Positions 8,721 to 19,813 of a DNA stretch of 64,000 nucleotides are shown here, piece by piece. This DNA comes from Virgisporangium aliadipatigenens (GTDB taxonomy: Bacteria; Actinomycetota; Actinomycetes; Mycobacteriales; Micromonosporaceae), in assembly GCF_016863615.1 (NCBI RefSeq), contig NZ_BOPF01000023.1, forward strand, positions 110,703-174,702. The letters run 5' to 3'. Every line of letters begins with the position of its first letter. Position 1 is the first letter of the stretch. The translations under genes were made by a program, and so were the position numbers. The notes under the pieces were generated by a model that saw only the letters and a list, made by a program, of their open reading frames with translations, made no database searches and was not told the DNA's origin.

Positions 8721-9952
8721 GTGGGAGCGACGATGAGCGCCGGCTGGGGAGCCGCGCGGCTGGAGGTGTCGACGCTCGACAACCTCCGTCGCCCCCCGCC
8801 GCCCGGACCGGGGGACCGGCTGCGGGTGCTGCTCGTCGAGGACGACCCGGGTGACGCGTTCCTCGTCGAGGAACTGCTCGCCGAGGCTGCCGCGCCGGTA
8901 GACCTCGCGACGGCCACCGATCTCGCCTCGGCGCTGGCGGCCGTGGAGGACGTCCACTGCGTCCTGCTGGACCTCGGGCTGCCCGACACCAACGGCCTCG
9001 AGGGGCTGCGCGCGGTGCTGCGGGCCAACAGCACCGTCGCCGTGTGCGTGCTCACCGGGCTGGAGGACGAACACCTCGGCAACGCCGCCGTCGGCGAGGG
9101 CGCCCAGGACTACCTGGTCAAGGGCAAGGTCGACGGCGTGCTGCTCGGCCGGGCGCTGCGCTACGCGGTCGAACGCAAGCGCGCCGACGACAACGCCCGG
9201 CGGCTGCGCGAGGTCGAGCTGCGGCAGGCCGAGTCAGCCCGGCTCGAACGCGGCCTGCTGCCCAAGCCGCTGATGCGTTCCGCCGGGCCGCGGATCTTCC
9301 CGGTCTACCGGCCCGGCCGGCACCGGGCCCTGCTCGGCGGCGACTTCTTCGACGTGGTGCAGACCTCCCCGGACACGCTGCACCTGCTGGTCGGCGACGT
9401 CTGCGGGCACGGGGTCGACGAGGCACCGCTCGGCGTGGCGTTACGGGTCGGCTGGCGGGCCCTGGTGCTCGCCGGTGTGCCGGACGCCGCCGTGCTGCCC
9501 TCCCTCGAAGAGGTGCTGATCAGCGAACGCCGCAACGACGAGCAGTTCGCCACCGTCGCCACGGTCACCGTGGACCTGGCCGAGCGCACCGCCTCGATCC
9601 GGCTCGCGGGCCACCCGCCGCCGCTCGTGATCAACGGCACCGAGGTGCGCCTGTGCGACGTCGAACCGGGCCTCGTGCTCGGCGTGATCCCCGGCATGGA
9701 CCGTCCACCCACGACGGTGCCGCTCGGCGGGCCGGACTGGGCGCTGCTCATGTACACCGACGGGCTGATCGAGGGCTGGGCCACGCCGGAGGCGAAGGAG
9801 CGCATGGGCGTCGACGGGCTGTGCCGGATCGTCGCCGGTGACGACCGTTCGCGGATCGCGCTGCCGGAGCTGCCGGCGTGGCTGCTCGGACAGGCCGAGG
9901 AGCGCAACGGCGGCCCGCTCGCCGACGACGTCGCGGTCCTACTGGTGACGCC

Positions 9953-9956
<4 letters not shown>
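8721..9956 (+). CDS. Response regulator with PP2C (RsbU-type) phosphatase output
   Basis: 411 residues. A receiver domain (~33-155) has the acidic pair in [15 protein letters not shown], a phospho-acceptor Asp near 84 (LLDLGLPDTNG) and a Lys in DYLVKGK. A helical linker leads to a PPM/SpoIIE phosphatase domain with GGDFFDVV, GDVCGHGVDEA, MYTDGLIEG and ADDVAVLLV, which carry the metal-binding aspartates. Phosphorylation of the receiver is expected to control dephosphorylation of an anti-sigma-factor antagonist. GTG 8721 follows an AGGAGGAG; ATG 8733 is the alternative. First gene of an operon with the kinase (GTGA overlap) and the single-domain regulator. Confidence 0.92.
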
Positions 9957-11538
<1,582 letters not shown>

Positions 11539-11542
<4 letters not shown>

Positions 11543-12006
11543 CCGACTCCGCCGCATACCCGCTGGCCGAGCCGTCCGCGATCGAGGTGCTCCTCGTCGA
11601 GGACGACCCGGGTGACGTGCAGCTGACCAAGGAGGCGTTCGAGGAGCACAAGGTGCGCAACCGGCTGACCGTGGTCAGCGACGGTGTCGACGCCCTTGCC
11701 TACCTGCGCCGCGACCCCGACGTGTACCCCGACGCGGTGCGCCCCGACCTGATCCTGCTCGACCTCAATCTGCCCCGCGTGGACGGGCGCGAGGTGCTGT
11801 CGGAGATCAAGGGCGACCCGGAGCTGCGCAGCATTCCCGTGGTGGTGCTGACGACGTCGGGCGCCGACGAGGACATCGTGCGCAGCTACAGCCTGCACGC
11901 CAACGCCTATGTGACGAAGCCGGTGGACTTCGACCGGTTCATCGCGGTGGTGCGGCAGATCGACGAGTTCTTCGTGAGCGTGGTGAAGCTGCCGCCCCGC
12001 GGGTGA
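11539..12006 (+). CDS. Single-domain response regulator, Rcp1-like
   Basis: 155 residues, one receiver domain and no output domain. Visible features: [17 protein letters not shown], phospho-acceptor Asp near 75 in [13 protein letters not shown], the switch Thr in [12 protein letters not shown], and Lys in VTKPVDF. The insertion after the first helix and the 'DLNLPR(V/M)DG' wording match Rcp1-like partners of SHDLQEPLR kinases. It starts inside the kinase stop (ATGA). It probably takes the phosphate from the kinase upstream and may act as a phosphate sink beside the receiver-PP2C protein. Confidence 0.93.
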
Positions 12007-12024
12007 TTTGTTTGCGGGGCGGCA
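11990..12024. terminator. Hairpin terminator spanning the regulator stop codon
   Basis: An 11-bp perfect stem (11990-12000 with 12014-12024) whose 13-nt loop contains the TGA of the response regulator. The opposite-strand M20 gene stops at 12037, so the hairpin probably serves both transcripts. Confidence 0.65.
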
Positions 12025-12036
12025 ACCTTTCCGGTT

Positions 12037-13395
12037 TTATTGCGCTTCGGCAACCTTTTTGAGGAGCAGGGCCTCGGCGAGGCACACCTTCGCGAACTCG
12101 CCCAGGTGCAGGCTCTCGTTCGGGCCGTGCGCCCGCGCGTCCGGGTCCTCGACGCCGGTCACCAGGATCGCCGCATTCGGGAACATGTCGCGGAACGTGG
12201 CGATGAACGGGATCGACCCGCCGACGCCCATCTCCACCGGTGCGGTGCCGTCCCATGCAGCGGCGAACGCCGCCCGCGCCGCGTCGTACATCGGGCCGGT
12301 CGCGTCGATCGAGGTCGGTTCGCCGTCGCCCTCCAGCGTCACGGTCACCTTCGCGCCCCAGGGGGCGTTCTTCTCCAGGTGAACGCGCAGCGCCTCGTGC
12401 GCCGACGCGGCCGTGTCGCCGGGAGCGATGCGCATGCTCACCTTGGCGCGGGCGGTCGGCACGAGGGCGTTCGGGGCCTCCGAGGTCTTCGGCGCGTCGA
12501 TGCCGAGCACCGTGATCGACGGCTTGGTCCAGACGCGTTCGACGATGCGGCCGGAGCCGATCAGTTCCACGCCGTCGAGGAGCCCGGCCTCCTTGCGGAA
12601 CCGGTCCTCGGGGTAGTCCAGCGGTGCGGCGTTCGTGCGCACGAGCCCGTCGACGGCCACGTCGCCCGCGTCGTCGTGCAGCGTCGCGAGCAGCCGCACG
12701 AGCGCGGTGAGCGCGTCCGGCACCGCACCGCCGAACATTCCACTGTGGACGGCGTGGTCCAGGGTCTGCACGTCGACGTAGACGCTGACCAGGCCGCGCA
12801 GCCCGGTGGTGAGCGCCGGCTGGCCGATGTCCCAGTTGCCGGAGTCGGCGATCACGATCACGTCGGCGGTCAGTTCCGCCTTGTACTCGTTGATCAGTTC
12901 CTCCAGGGAACCGGAGCCGAACTCCTCCTCGCCCTCGATGAACAGCGTCACGCCCACCGGCAGCGCGTCCCCGTACGCCCGCAGCGCGGCGATGTGCGCC
13001 AGCACGCCGGCCTTGTCGTCGGCGGTGCCCCGCCCGTACAGCCGCCCGTCCCGTTCGACGGGCTCGAACGGCTCGCTCTTCCACTGGGTCAGGTCGCCCG
13101 GCGGCTGAACGTCGTGGTGCGCGTACAGCAGCACCGTGGGCTTCCCGGGCGGGGCGGGTCGCCGACCGATGACGGCGGGCTGGCCGGAACCCTGTCGCAC
13201 GATGCGCACGTCGGGGACGCCGGCGTCCCGCAGCAGCGCCGCGACGGCCTCGGCGGAGCGCTCCACGTGGCTGTGGTCGAACCCGTCGAACGCGATGCTC
13301 GGGATGCGCACGAGGTCTTCCAGGTCGGCGCGGACCCGGGGCAGTTCACGGGCTATGGCGGCGCGGATGTCGGCTTCGCTCAGCGATGAGGTCAT
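12037..13395 (-). CDS. M20 family dipeptidase
   Basis: 452 residues from ATG at 13395; the frame is open further upstream but without conserved sequence. M20 zinc-peptidase landmarks are clear: YAHHDVQPPG near 93-102 (metal His and Asp), GRGTADDKAG near 125, the catalytic/metal glutamates in FIEGEEEFGSGS near 150-161, the dimerisation-domain segment around HSGMFGG, and VGGSIPFI followed by AHGPNESLHL with a late metal His. It fits the dipeptidase/carnosinase-like branch and should be cytoplasmic. Nothing nearby shows its peptide substrate. Confidence 0.93.
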   Translation of the reverse strand: MTSSLSEADIRAAIARELPRVRADLEDLVRIPSIAFDGFDHSHVERSAEAVAALLRDAGVPDVRIVRQGSGQPAVIGRRPAPPGKPTVLLYAHHDVQPPGDLTQWKSEPFEPVERDGRLYGRGTADDKAGVLAHIAALRAYGDALPVGVTLFIEGEEEFGSGSLEELINEYKAELTADVIVIADSGNWDIGQPALTTGLRGLVSVYVDVQTLDHAVHSGMFGGAVPDALTALVRLLATLHDDAGDVAVDGLVRTNAAPLDYPEDRFRKEAGLLDGVELIGSGRIVERVWTKPSITVLGIDAPKTSEAPNALVPTARAKVSMRIAPGDTAASAHEALRVHLEKNAPWGAKVTVTLEGDGEPTSIDATGPMYDAARAAFAAAWDGTAPVEMGVGGSIPFIATFRDMFPNAAILVTGVEDPDARAHGPNESLHLGEFAKVCLAEALLLKKVAEAQ

Positions 13396-13470
13396 GAAAC
13401 CCGATGCTATGCGCTCCGCTCGGGCCTCCGCATGATCGCGCCGCACCGCGGGACCTTCGGCGCGCGCGAA

Positions 13471-13505
13471 AGCGCCCCGGCGGCCGGGTCGGCTACCGGG
13501 GCGCT
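13471..13505 (-). terminator. Hairpin terminator of the M48 gene
   Basis: A 10-bp perfect GC stem (13471-13480 with 13496-13505) lies 16 bp past the stop of the M48 peptidase gene on its transcript, in the gap before the next gene on the same strand. Confidence 0.65.
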
Positions 13506-13520
13506 CTCGACGTCGTCGGG

Positions 13521-14621
13521 TCAGTTGTTGCTGGGCGGCGGGGTGTCGCCGGGCGGCGGGGGCGTGTCGCGGCGCGGGCCGCCCTTCGCCCAGTCCCGGA
13601 CGCGGCTGGCGCCGGCCCCGACCCACTCGCCCACGCCACCGGCGCCGTCACCGACCCGGCGGACCATGTTGATCAGCGGGTCCTGCGAGTTGGCGAACGT
13701 CTCCCGGTACGAGGCCGCGGCGGCCTTCACGTCGTCGCCCCACTTGGCGTCCCGGTCGCCCTCGCGGCGCGGGTAGTCGCCGCCGAGGATCGCGCCGTAC
13801 TGCCCCGAGTCGATCCACTTGCGCAGCTCGGCCGCGCGCGCCACGGGCAGCGGGTGCGAACGCCCCATCACCATCCGCAGCTTGATCAGGCTGTCCCGCA
13901 GGTCGCCGGAGCGCTCGTACTCGGCCGCCTGCTCCAGGAACGCCGTCGTGTCGATCTGCGACAGGTCGCCGCCGCCGGCCAGCTTCATCAGCAGGCGGGT
14001 GGAGGCACCCGGGTCCTGCGACGCCAGCAGGCCCGCGCGGTCGGCGGAGAGCTCGGCCTTGCGCCACCACTCCCGCAGCGCGGCCACCACCGCCATCAGC
14101 GCGAACGACCCCATCGGCAGCCACGACAGGCTGATCACCCAGCCGGTGAGGATCGTCAGCATCGTGCGGTACACCGCGTGCCCGCTCATCAGGTGGCCCA
14201 ACTCGTGGCCGAGGAGCGCCTTGAGCTCCTCGTCGTCGAGCAGCTCGACGGCACCGTGGTTGATCACGATGAACGGCTTCGCCATGCCGATGCACATGCC
14301 GTTGAGCCGGCGGTCGGGTGCGACGTACAGCTCGGGCAGCTCCTTGATGTCCAGGGTCGCCGCGGCCGACGCGAACGCCTGGTACACCTTCGGGTACTGC
14401 CGATCGCTGACCTTGATGGCGCCGCCGAGGAACTCCAGCCGCCAGGCGCGCTCGTTCCACAGCCCGTTGAGGACCTTGAGCACCTCGTCGAACCCGCGCA
14501 GCTCACGCAGTGCGGTCAGGGCACCACGGTCGGCCGGGTGCTCCCAGGCCCGGGAACTGACCCCGGTGAGCACAATTGGACGGCGCGTCGGCACCGGCTT
14601 TTCGCTGTCCGTCGTCATCAT
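13521..14621 (-). CDS. M48 family metallopeptidase
   Basis: 366 residues. The zinc motif is HELGH near 139-143 (LLGHELGHLMSGH), and the third ligand is probably the Glu in ELSADRAGLLAS near 190. Two hydrophobic stretches around residues 150-185 (TMLTILTGWVISLSW, MGSFALMAVVAAL) suggest membrane association like HtpX, though there is no N-terminal helix. The tail is Pro-rich (PPPPGDTPPPSNN). Likely a cytoplasm-facing membrane quality-control protease. Separate hairpins bound it from the M20 gene downstream. Confidence 0.9.
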   Translation of the reverse strand: MMTTDSEKPVPTRRPIVLTGVSSRAWEHPADRGALTALRELRGFDEVLKVLNGLWNERAWRLEFLGGAIKVSDRQYPKVYQAFASAAATLDIKELPELYVAPDRRLNGMCIGMAKPFIVINHGAVELLDDEELKALLGHELGHLMSGHAVYRTMLTILTGWVISLSWLPMGSFALMAVVAALREWWRKAELSADRAGLLASQDPGASTRLLMKLAGGGDLSQIDTTAFLEQAAEYERSGDLRDSLIKLRMVMGRSHPLPVARAAELRKWIDSGQYGAILGGDYPRREGDRDAKWGDDVKAAAASYRETFANSQDPLINMVRRVGDGAGGVGEWVGAGASRVRDWAKGGPRRDTPPPPGDTPPPSNN

Positions 14622-14657
14622 CGACCTCCCGCGTGAACCGTTCCCTGGGATGGTGCC

Positions 14658-15320
14658 CTAATGACGCAAGGGCGACCACCCTGAAATCACCGCAAATTCC
14701 CTGTCAGGGTTTTCCGGAGGAACCTCGGGGGCGCCGTCTATCCGCAGGTCAGCGGCTTCCCGGGTACGTTCTCTGGCAAAGTGCACAGTCTCCGCGGCCA
14801 TCCAGCGCAGCCATTCGGGGCGCATCGCCTCGCCGTCGCGGGCGATTCCGCGGCGCAGCCGCAGCTCTTCGGGCGCCTCCACCCACAGCAACCGGGACAG
14901 GGCGTCGCGCGACTCCGAGCGCCCGCACGCCACCCCTTCGATGACGAGCACGTCGGTCACCGGGACCGGCCGTTCCTCGTCCGCGAAGCGCCGCGCGTGC
15001 CAGTCGTACGGGCGGTAGGCCCCGGGCCCGCCGCGCCGCAACGGGGCGAGCACCCACGCGTCGAGCCGGGGCCAGTAGCTGTCGAGGTCGCTCCACCCCT
15101 CCAGCAGGTCGTCGGTGTGCAGCAGCCCGACCGTGGCGCCGGTGTCCCGCACGGCGGCGGCGACCCGCCCCGCGAAGGTCGACTTGCCGGACCCGGCGTG
15201 CCCGTCCACGGCCACGAGCCGCACGGGACCCAGGCGCGGCGGCGCGGCGAGAACCCGCGCCGCCAGGTCGGCGAAGCCGGCTGTCACCGGCACCGGGGAC
15301 CGGCCCGACGGCGCGCTCAC
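14658..15320 (-). CDS. Uridine/nucleoside kinase-like P-loop protein
   Basis: 220 residues from GTG at 15320; the frame extends upstream into the cobQ end but without conserved sequence. A Walker A motif GHAGSGKST (~36-44) follows VRLVAVD. LLHTDDLLEGW and the PYDWHARRF block match uridine-kinase-like enzymes, where the Asp pair binds substrate and Mg. LVIEGVACG has the position of Walker B. No known specificity can be read. The gene starts 61 bp after cobQ on the same strand and could be its last co-transcribed gene, but a role in cobalamin synthesis is not indicated. Confidence 0.75.
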   Translation of the reverse strand: MSAPSGRSPVPVTAGFADLAARVLAAPPRLGPVRLVAVDGHAGSGKSTFAGRVAAAVRDTGATVGLLHTDDLLEGWSDLDSYWPRLDAWVLAPLRRGGPGAYRPYDWHARRFADEERPVPVTDVLVIEGVACGRSESRDALSRLLWVEAPEELRLRRGIARDGEAMRPEWLRWMAAETVHFARERTREAADLRIDGAPEVPPENPDREFAVISGWSPLRH

Positions 15321-15381
15321 CGGGGCTTCCTTCCCGACCCGCCGCGCACCGCGACGCCCGGGCCGACGGGCCGACGGTGGC

Positions 15382-16938
15382 TCATCGGGGCGCCCCCGGA
15401 CCGACGGTCGGCAGGCCGGCCGGTGCACCCTTCTCGACCAGGCGGAGCAGGGCGGCGGTGTCGAGATGTTCGGCCACGAGGTCGGCGAGCAGGTCGACGG
15501 TGGCCGCCCGCAGGTCCGCGAAGCGCGTGTCGGGCGCGACGACGAAGCCGCTGCGGCCGGCCTGCCGCGCCGCCGCCGTCAGGAACGCCCGCCGCACTCC
15601 GTCGGACTCCAGCGCCCCGTGCCAGTGCGTGCCGTAGACGTTGCCGGCCACGGCCCCCTCGCCGGTGCCGTCCGGCAGCCGCACGAACGGCTCCACGGCC
15701 TCGTCCCACGCGGTGACCAGCCCGTGGTGGATCTCGTAGCCGGCGACCGGCACCCCGCCGAACGCCGTCCCGGTCGGCCGGCCCAGGGTCTTGCGCGCGG
15801 CGAAGCCGATGTGCGACGGCAGGATGCCCAGTCCGGGCACACTTCCGCGCCTGCTCTCGACCTCGTCGGTGATGCTGCGCGCGAGCATCTGGTACCCGCC
15901 GCAGATGCCCAGCAGCGGCTTGCCGGCGGCCACGTGGGCGCGCACCGCGTCGTCGAGTCCCTTGCCGCGCAACCACTCCAGATCGTCCACAGTGGACTTG
16001 CTGCCCGGGATGACGACGAGGTCGGCGTCGGCGAGGTCGGCCGGCTCGGTGGTGAGCCGCACGAGCACACCGGGCTCGGCCGCCAGCGCCTCGGCGTCGG
16101 TGGCGTTGGAGACGCGGGGCAGCCGCACGACCGACACCCGCAGCCACTGCGAGCCGTGGGCCGGGGCGGGCCGGCCGAGGACCCCGCCGTACGCGAGCGA
16201 GTCCTCACCGTCCAGCCAGATCCGTGAGTCCCAGGGCAGAACGCCGTAGAACGGCCGCCCGGTCAGCTCCGCCAGCGCGTCCAGCCCCGGCTGCAGGAGC
16301 CCCGCGTCCCCGCGGAACTTGTTCACCACGAAGCCGGCGAGCAGGGCCTGATCGGCCGGCGACAGCAGGGCGAGCGTGCCGTAGAGCGCGGCGAACACGC
16401 CCCCGCGGTCGATGTCGCCGACCACGATCACCGGCAGGTCGGCCGCCCGGGCCAGGCCCATGTTGACGTAGTCACCCTCGCGGAGGTTGATCTCGGTCGG
16501 GCTGCCGGCGCCCTCACAGATCACGGCGTCGTACTCGCGCCGCAGGTCGGCCAGCGTGGCCCACGCGGTGTCGCGCAGCCGGTCGCGCATCGCCCGGTAG
16601 TTGCGCGCGTCCACGGAGCCCACGACGGAGCCGAGCAGCACCACCTGACTCGTGCGATCCGAACCGGGCTTGAGCAGCACCGGATTGAACCGCACGCTCG
16701 GCGCCAGCCCGCACGCGTACGCCTGCAACGCCTGCGCCCGCCCGATCTCGCCGGCCCGCAGCGTCCCGTCCGGGGCGGTGTCGAGCACGACGGCGGAGTT
16801 GTTGGACATGTTCTGTGCCTTGAACGGCGCCACCCGCACGCCCTCGCGGTGCAGCCAGCGGCAGATGCCGGCGGTGAGCATGCTCTTGCCCGCGTCGGAC
16901 GTGGTGCCGGCGACGAGCAGCCCGCCCCCGGCGCTCAC
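15382..16938 (-). CDS. cobQ: Cobyric acid synthase
   Basis: 518 residues, a normal length. Residues ~6-17 ([13 protein letters not shown]) are the modified P-loop of the DTBS/CobQ amidotransferases, followed by [11 protein letters not shown]. The C-terminal glutamine amidotransferase domain has its nucleophile Cys in GICGGYQML near 344 and the catalytic His in THWHGALE near 439. It amidates the b, d, e and g carboxylates of adenosyl-cobyrinic a,c-diamide using glutamine and ATP. GTG 16938 overlaps the cobD stop (GTGA), so the two are coupled. No cobalamin riboswitch is visible upstream of the pair. Confidence 0.95.
   Translation of the reverse strand: MSAGGGLLVAGTTSDAGKSMLTAGICRWLHREGVRVAPFKAQNMSNNSAVVLDTAPDGTLRAGEIGRAQALQAYACGLAPSVRFNPVLLKPGSDRTSQVVLLGSVVGSVDARNYRAMRDRLRDTAWATLADLRREYDAVICEGAGSPTEINLREGDYVNMGLARAADLPVIVVGDIDRGGVFAALYGTLALLSPADQALLAGFVVNKFRGDAGLLQPGLDALAELTGRPFYGVLPWDSRIWLDGEDSLAYGGVLGRPAPAHGSQWLRVSVVRLPRVSNATDAEALAAEPGVLVRLTTEPADLADADLVVIPGSKSTVDDLEWLRGKGLDDAVRAHVAAGKPLLGICGGYQMLARSITDEVESRRGSVPGLGILPSHIGFAARKTLGRPTGTAFGGVPVAGYEIHHGLVTAWDEAVEPFVRLPDGTGEGAVAGNVYGTHWHGALESDGVRRAFLTAAARQAGRSGFVVAPDTRFADLRAATVDLLADLVAEHLDTAALLRLVEKGAPAGLPTVGPGAPR
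15985..15997. repeat. GTCCACAGTGGAC palindrome, exact copy (in cobQ)
   Basis: An exact copy of the iterated 13-bp palindrome, inside cobQ, where it encodes part of the segment [12 protein letters not shown]. Confidence 0.8.
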
Positions 16939-17897
16939 CGCGCGCTCCGCGCGCCGGCCCCGACAGAGCGGCGGCGCAGGGCGAAGCCCACTGCCGCCAC
17001 GAGAGCGGCCGCCTCGATCGCCCCGGCGAGCCGCGTCGCGCGCCGGATATCCCCCACGTCCGGCGCCCGCCCGTCGCCGAGCACGGGCCGTTCCTCCACC
17101 CGTCCGGCGTAGACGTTGGCGCCGCCGAGCCGCAGGTCCAACGCGCCGGCGGCGGCCGCCTCGCACTGCCCGGAGTTGGGGCTCGGGTGCCGGTGCCCGT
17201 AGCGCAGCCAGGCCCGCACGGCGCCGCGCGCCGACCCGCCGACCGACGGCGCCACGAGGGCGGTCAGCGCGGCGGTGAGCCGGGCCGGGCCGAGGTTAGC
17301 GGCGTCGTCGAGGCGCGCGGCGGCCGTGCCGAAGCGTTCGTAGCGCGGCGAACGGTGCCCGATCATCGCGTCGAGCGTGTTGACCGCCCGGTATCCGACG
17401 AGCCCCGGCAGGCCGGCGACGGCGCCCCACCAGAGCGGGGCCACGACGGCGTCGGAGGTGTTCTCCGCCACGGACTCGACGGTGGCGCGGCTCAGCTCGT
17501 CGGGCCCCAACCCGGACGGGTCGCGCCCGCACAGGTGCGGCAGGCGGCGCCGGGCGGCGTCGAGGTGGCCGTCCTCCAGGGAGGCGGCGAGCGCACCCGC
17601 CTCGCGGCGCAGCGAGGCCCCGCCGAGCACCGCCCAGGTGCACCCCGCCACCAGCGCGAACCGGGCCACCGGCCGCCCGCGCGTGAGCCGCTGCGCGGCG
17701 AGCGCCCCCAGCACCGGGACCCCGACCGCCACGGCGGTGTGGCGCGCGCCGGCCCGACGGCTCGGGGCGTACCAGCGGCGTTCCAGCGCGGCGGCCGCCC
17801 GCCCGAACCCCGCCACGGGGTGGAACCGGCGCGGGTCGGCGAAGACCCGGTCGAGCAGCACCCCTGCCGCGAGTCCGGCCGCATCGGCAAGCCCCAT
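16935..17897 (-). CDS. cobD: Adenosylcobinamide-phosphate synthase (CobD/CbiB)
   Basis: 320 residues from ATG 17897, chosen over GTG 17906 because the ribosome-binding GGAGG overlaps the GTG and sits 8 bases before the ATG. The family signatures are present: [64 protein letters not shown] and [14 protein letters not shown]. It is a multi-pass membrane enzyme joining aminopropanol phosphate to cobyric acid, the step after CobQ. Only these two cobalamin genes are in the window, so the rest of the pathway must be elsewhere. Confidence 0.95.
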   Translation of the reverse strand: MGLADAAGLAAGVLLDRVFADPRRFHPVAGFGRAAAALERRWYAPSRRAGARHTAVAVGVPVLGALAAQRLTRGRPVARFALVAGCTWAVLGGASLRREAGALAASLEDGHLDAARRRLPHLCGRDPSGLGPDELSRATVESVAENTSDAVVAPLWWGAVAGLPGLVGYRAVNTLDAMIGHRSPRYERFGTAAARLDDAANLGPARLTAALTALVAPSVGGSARGAVRAWLRYGHRHPSPNSGQCEAAAAGALDLRLGGANVYAGRVEERPVLGDGRAPDVGDIRRATRLAGAIEAAALVAAVGFALRRRSVGAGARSAR

Positions 17898-17930
17898 TCG
17901 GATCACCTCCGGACGGAATGGTCGCAGGAC

Positions 17931-17960
17931 GGGGCGGGTCCGTGCGCACGGACCCGCCCC
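17931..17960 (-). terminator. Palindromic terminator after ssb paralogue
   Basis: A 30-bp perfect palindrome (15 bp each side, folding with a small central loop) lies 13 bp past the stop of the SSB-like gene and just before cobD on the same strand, so it should separate the two transcripts. Confidence 0.7.
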
Positions 17961-17972
17961 CGAGCGGGCCGA

Positions 17973-18641
17973 TCAGACGGACACCGGGTGCCGTTCGCGG
18001 GCTCGGCGTCCCGACGCCGCCGGCGGCGCCTGATCGTCCGACTCGGACTCATCCGGGTCCTGCTCCCCGGTGAGCCCGTCCTCGACGTCCGGTGCCCCCA
18101 CGGACCCGTCGAGAACGTCATCGAGGTCGAGGGACTCCTCGGGCACCGCCGCGAACGGACCCGAGAACGGATCGTCCGGGTCCTCCTCGGTGCGCGGGGC
18201 GTCGACCGCGACGCTCGGCTCGCCGTTGATCCGGGCGTCGGACTCCCGGTCCTCGACCGCGCTGGTGGCGAGGTGCAGGCGGGTGCGCTCGAACGTGCCG
18301 GTGCCGCGCGACAGGTCGTGCCCGATCGCGAGCGCGTCCAGTTCGTAGGCGACGCGGTGCTGCCCGTCCTCCGTCGTCCAGTCGCGGGTGTACATGCGGC
18401 CGCACACGACCACCGGATCGCCCACCTTCACCGAGGAGGCCACCCCCTCGGCCAGGCGGCGCCAGCAGTTGACCCGCACGCGCAGGCTGTTGCCGTCGAT
18501 CCAGCGGTTGGTGGCCCGGTCCCAGCGCCGCGAGTGCGACGCCACCTTGAAGTGCGCCACCAGCACCTGGGTCTTCTCCAGCCGACGCCACTCGGGCATC
18601 GTGATCGCGTTGCCCACGATCGTCACGGTCGTGTCGTACAT
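17973..18641 (-). CDS. Single-stranded DNA-binding protein paralogue
   Basis: 222 residues with an OB-fold N-terminus (~1-110): TVTIVGNAITMPEWRR, HFKVASHSRRWDRATNRW and VKVGDPVVVCGRMYTRDW are standard SSB blocks. The C-terminal half is acidic and disordered, but the canonical acidic-Phe tip is not at the end. Instead DPDDPFSGPF lies internally (~155-165) and the protein ends RERHPVSV. Actinomycetes usually have a housekeeping SSB near rpsF and a second, atypical one used in competence or development; this isolated copy is the second kind. Downstream is a strong palindromic terminator. Confidence 0.85.
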   Translation of the reverse strand: MYDTTVTIVGNAITMPEWRRLEKTQVLVAHFKVASHSRRWDRATNRWIDGNSLRVRVNCWRRLAEGVASSVKVGDPVVVCGRMYTRDWTTEDGQHRVAYELDALAIGHDLSRGTGTFERTRLHLATSAVEDRESDARINGEPSVAVDAPRTEEDPDDPFSGPFAAVPEESLDLDDVLDGSVGAPDVEDGLTGEQDPDESESDDQAPPAASGRRARERHPVSV

Positions 18642-18849
18642 CTCGTCTCCTCACACGTCGTTCAACGGGGACCAGGCTGGTCCGCCGGCGGGGGTGCCAC
18701 CAGCGGCCGGGGCCGTACCTGTGGACGGCGAGGGTGCTTGTGGACGAGGTGGAGCCAAGGAAAACGATCTGTTATGCAGAAGAACGGAATGCGCCGGCCG
18801 CACGTGGTGTTCGGCTTACCGTTCAGGCACATGACTGCGGGAGGTTCCG

Positions 18850-19773
18850 GTGGTGCTCGATCCACACGGGCTGTACGAGCTGACGGGCGAGCAGCCCGAC
18901 CTGGGCCGGCCGGTGCTGGTGCAGGCGTTGACCGGGTTCGTCGACGCGGGAAACGCGGGTCAGCTCGCGCGTGAGCACCTGCTGAGCACGCGCGACGCGA
19001 AGCTGCTGGTGAAGTTCCACCACGACGAGTTGGTGGACTATCGCTCCCGCCGGCCGACCATGACGTTCGTCACGGATCACTGGGAGCACTACGACGAGCC
19101 GGTGCTCGGGATCTACCAGCTGCGCGACGACTCCGACGAGCCGTTCCTGCTGCTCGCCGGCCCCGAGCCGGACCTTCAGTGGGAACGCTTCATCGAGGCC
19201 GTGCGCGGCCTGATCGAACGCTTCAACGTGCGGCTGACCGTCGGGTTCACGGCGATCCCGATGGCCGTCCCGCACACCCGGCCGATCGGCGTGACCGCGC
19301 ACGCGACCCGTTCCGAACTGATCGCCGGCTACGAGCCGTGGCTGTCCCAGGTGCAGGTGCCGGCGAGCGTGGCCAACCTGCTGGAGTTCCGGCTCGGGCA
19401 GCGGGGGCACGACGCGCTCGGCTTCGCGGTGCACGTTCCGCACTACCTGGCGCAGTCGTCGTTCCCGGCGGCGGCCGAGGAGCTGCTGACCCACCTGTCG
19501 CGGGCGAGCGGGCTGCTGCTGCCGACCGAGGAGCTCAAAGCGGCCGCCGGCGTGGTGCGCGGGGAGATCGACAAGCAGGTGGCGCAGGCGGACGACGCCG
19601 GTGCGCTGGTGCGGATGCTGGAGCAGCAGTACGACGCTTACGTGCGCGGCCGGGAGGGCACCAACCTGCTGGCCGAGCAGGAGGTGTCGCTGCCGACGGC
19701 GGACGAACTGGGTGCCGAGCTGGAACGGTTCCTCGCCGAACACCACCAGCAGCCGGGTGACTCACCCGGCTGA
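18850..19773 (+). CDS. PAC2 family protein
   Basis: 307 residues. VLVQALTGFVDAGNAGQLA near the N-terminus and TVGFTAIPMAVPHTRPIGVTAHAT near 125-148 are the signature segments of actinobacterial PAC2 proteins, related to eukaryotic proteasome-assembly chaperones. The C-terminal ~60 residues form a predicted helix (VARADDAGALVRMLEQQYD-like region). Its cellular role is unsettled; a link to the actinobacterial proteasome is plausible but not shown here. Divergent from ssb across ~210 bp and 40 bp upstream of the kinase gene. Confidence 0.9.
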   Translation: MVLDPHGLYELTGEQPDLGRPVLVQALTGFVDAGNAGQLAREHLLSTRDAKLLVKFHHDELVDYRSRRPTMTFVTDHWEHYDEPVLGIYQLRDDSDEPFLLLAGPEPDLQWERFIEAVRGLIERFNVRLTVGFTAIPMAVPHTRPIGVTAHATRSELIAGYEPWLSQVQVPASVANLLEFRLGQRGHDALGFAVHVPHYLAQSSFPAAAEELLTHLSRASGLLLPTEELKAAAGVVRGEIDKQVAQADDAGALVRMLEQQYDAYVRGREGTNLLAEQEVSLPTADELGAELERFLAEHHQQPGDSPG

Positions 19774-19813
19774 GCGGTTTCCACCCGCCCGGGCCCGGGT
19801 AGGGATCTTTACG

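Noticed and set aside
16935..17972. Cobalamin riboswitch upstream of cobD-cobQ
   Set aside because: The gap upstream of cobD is under 80 bp and is filled by the ssb terminator palindrome; there is no room for the riboswitch.
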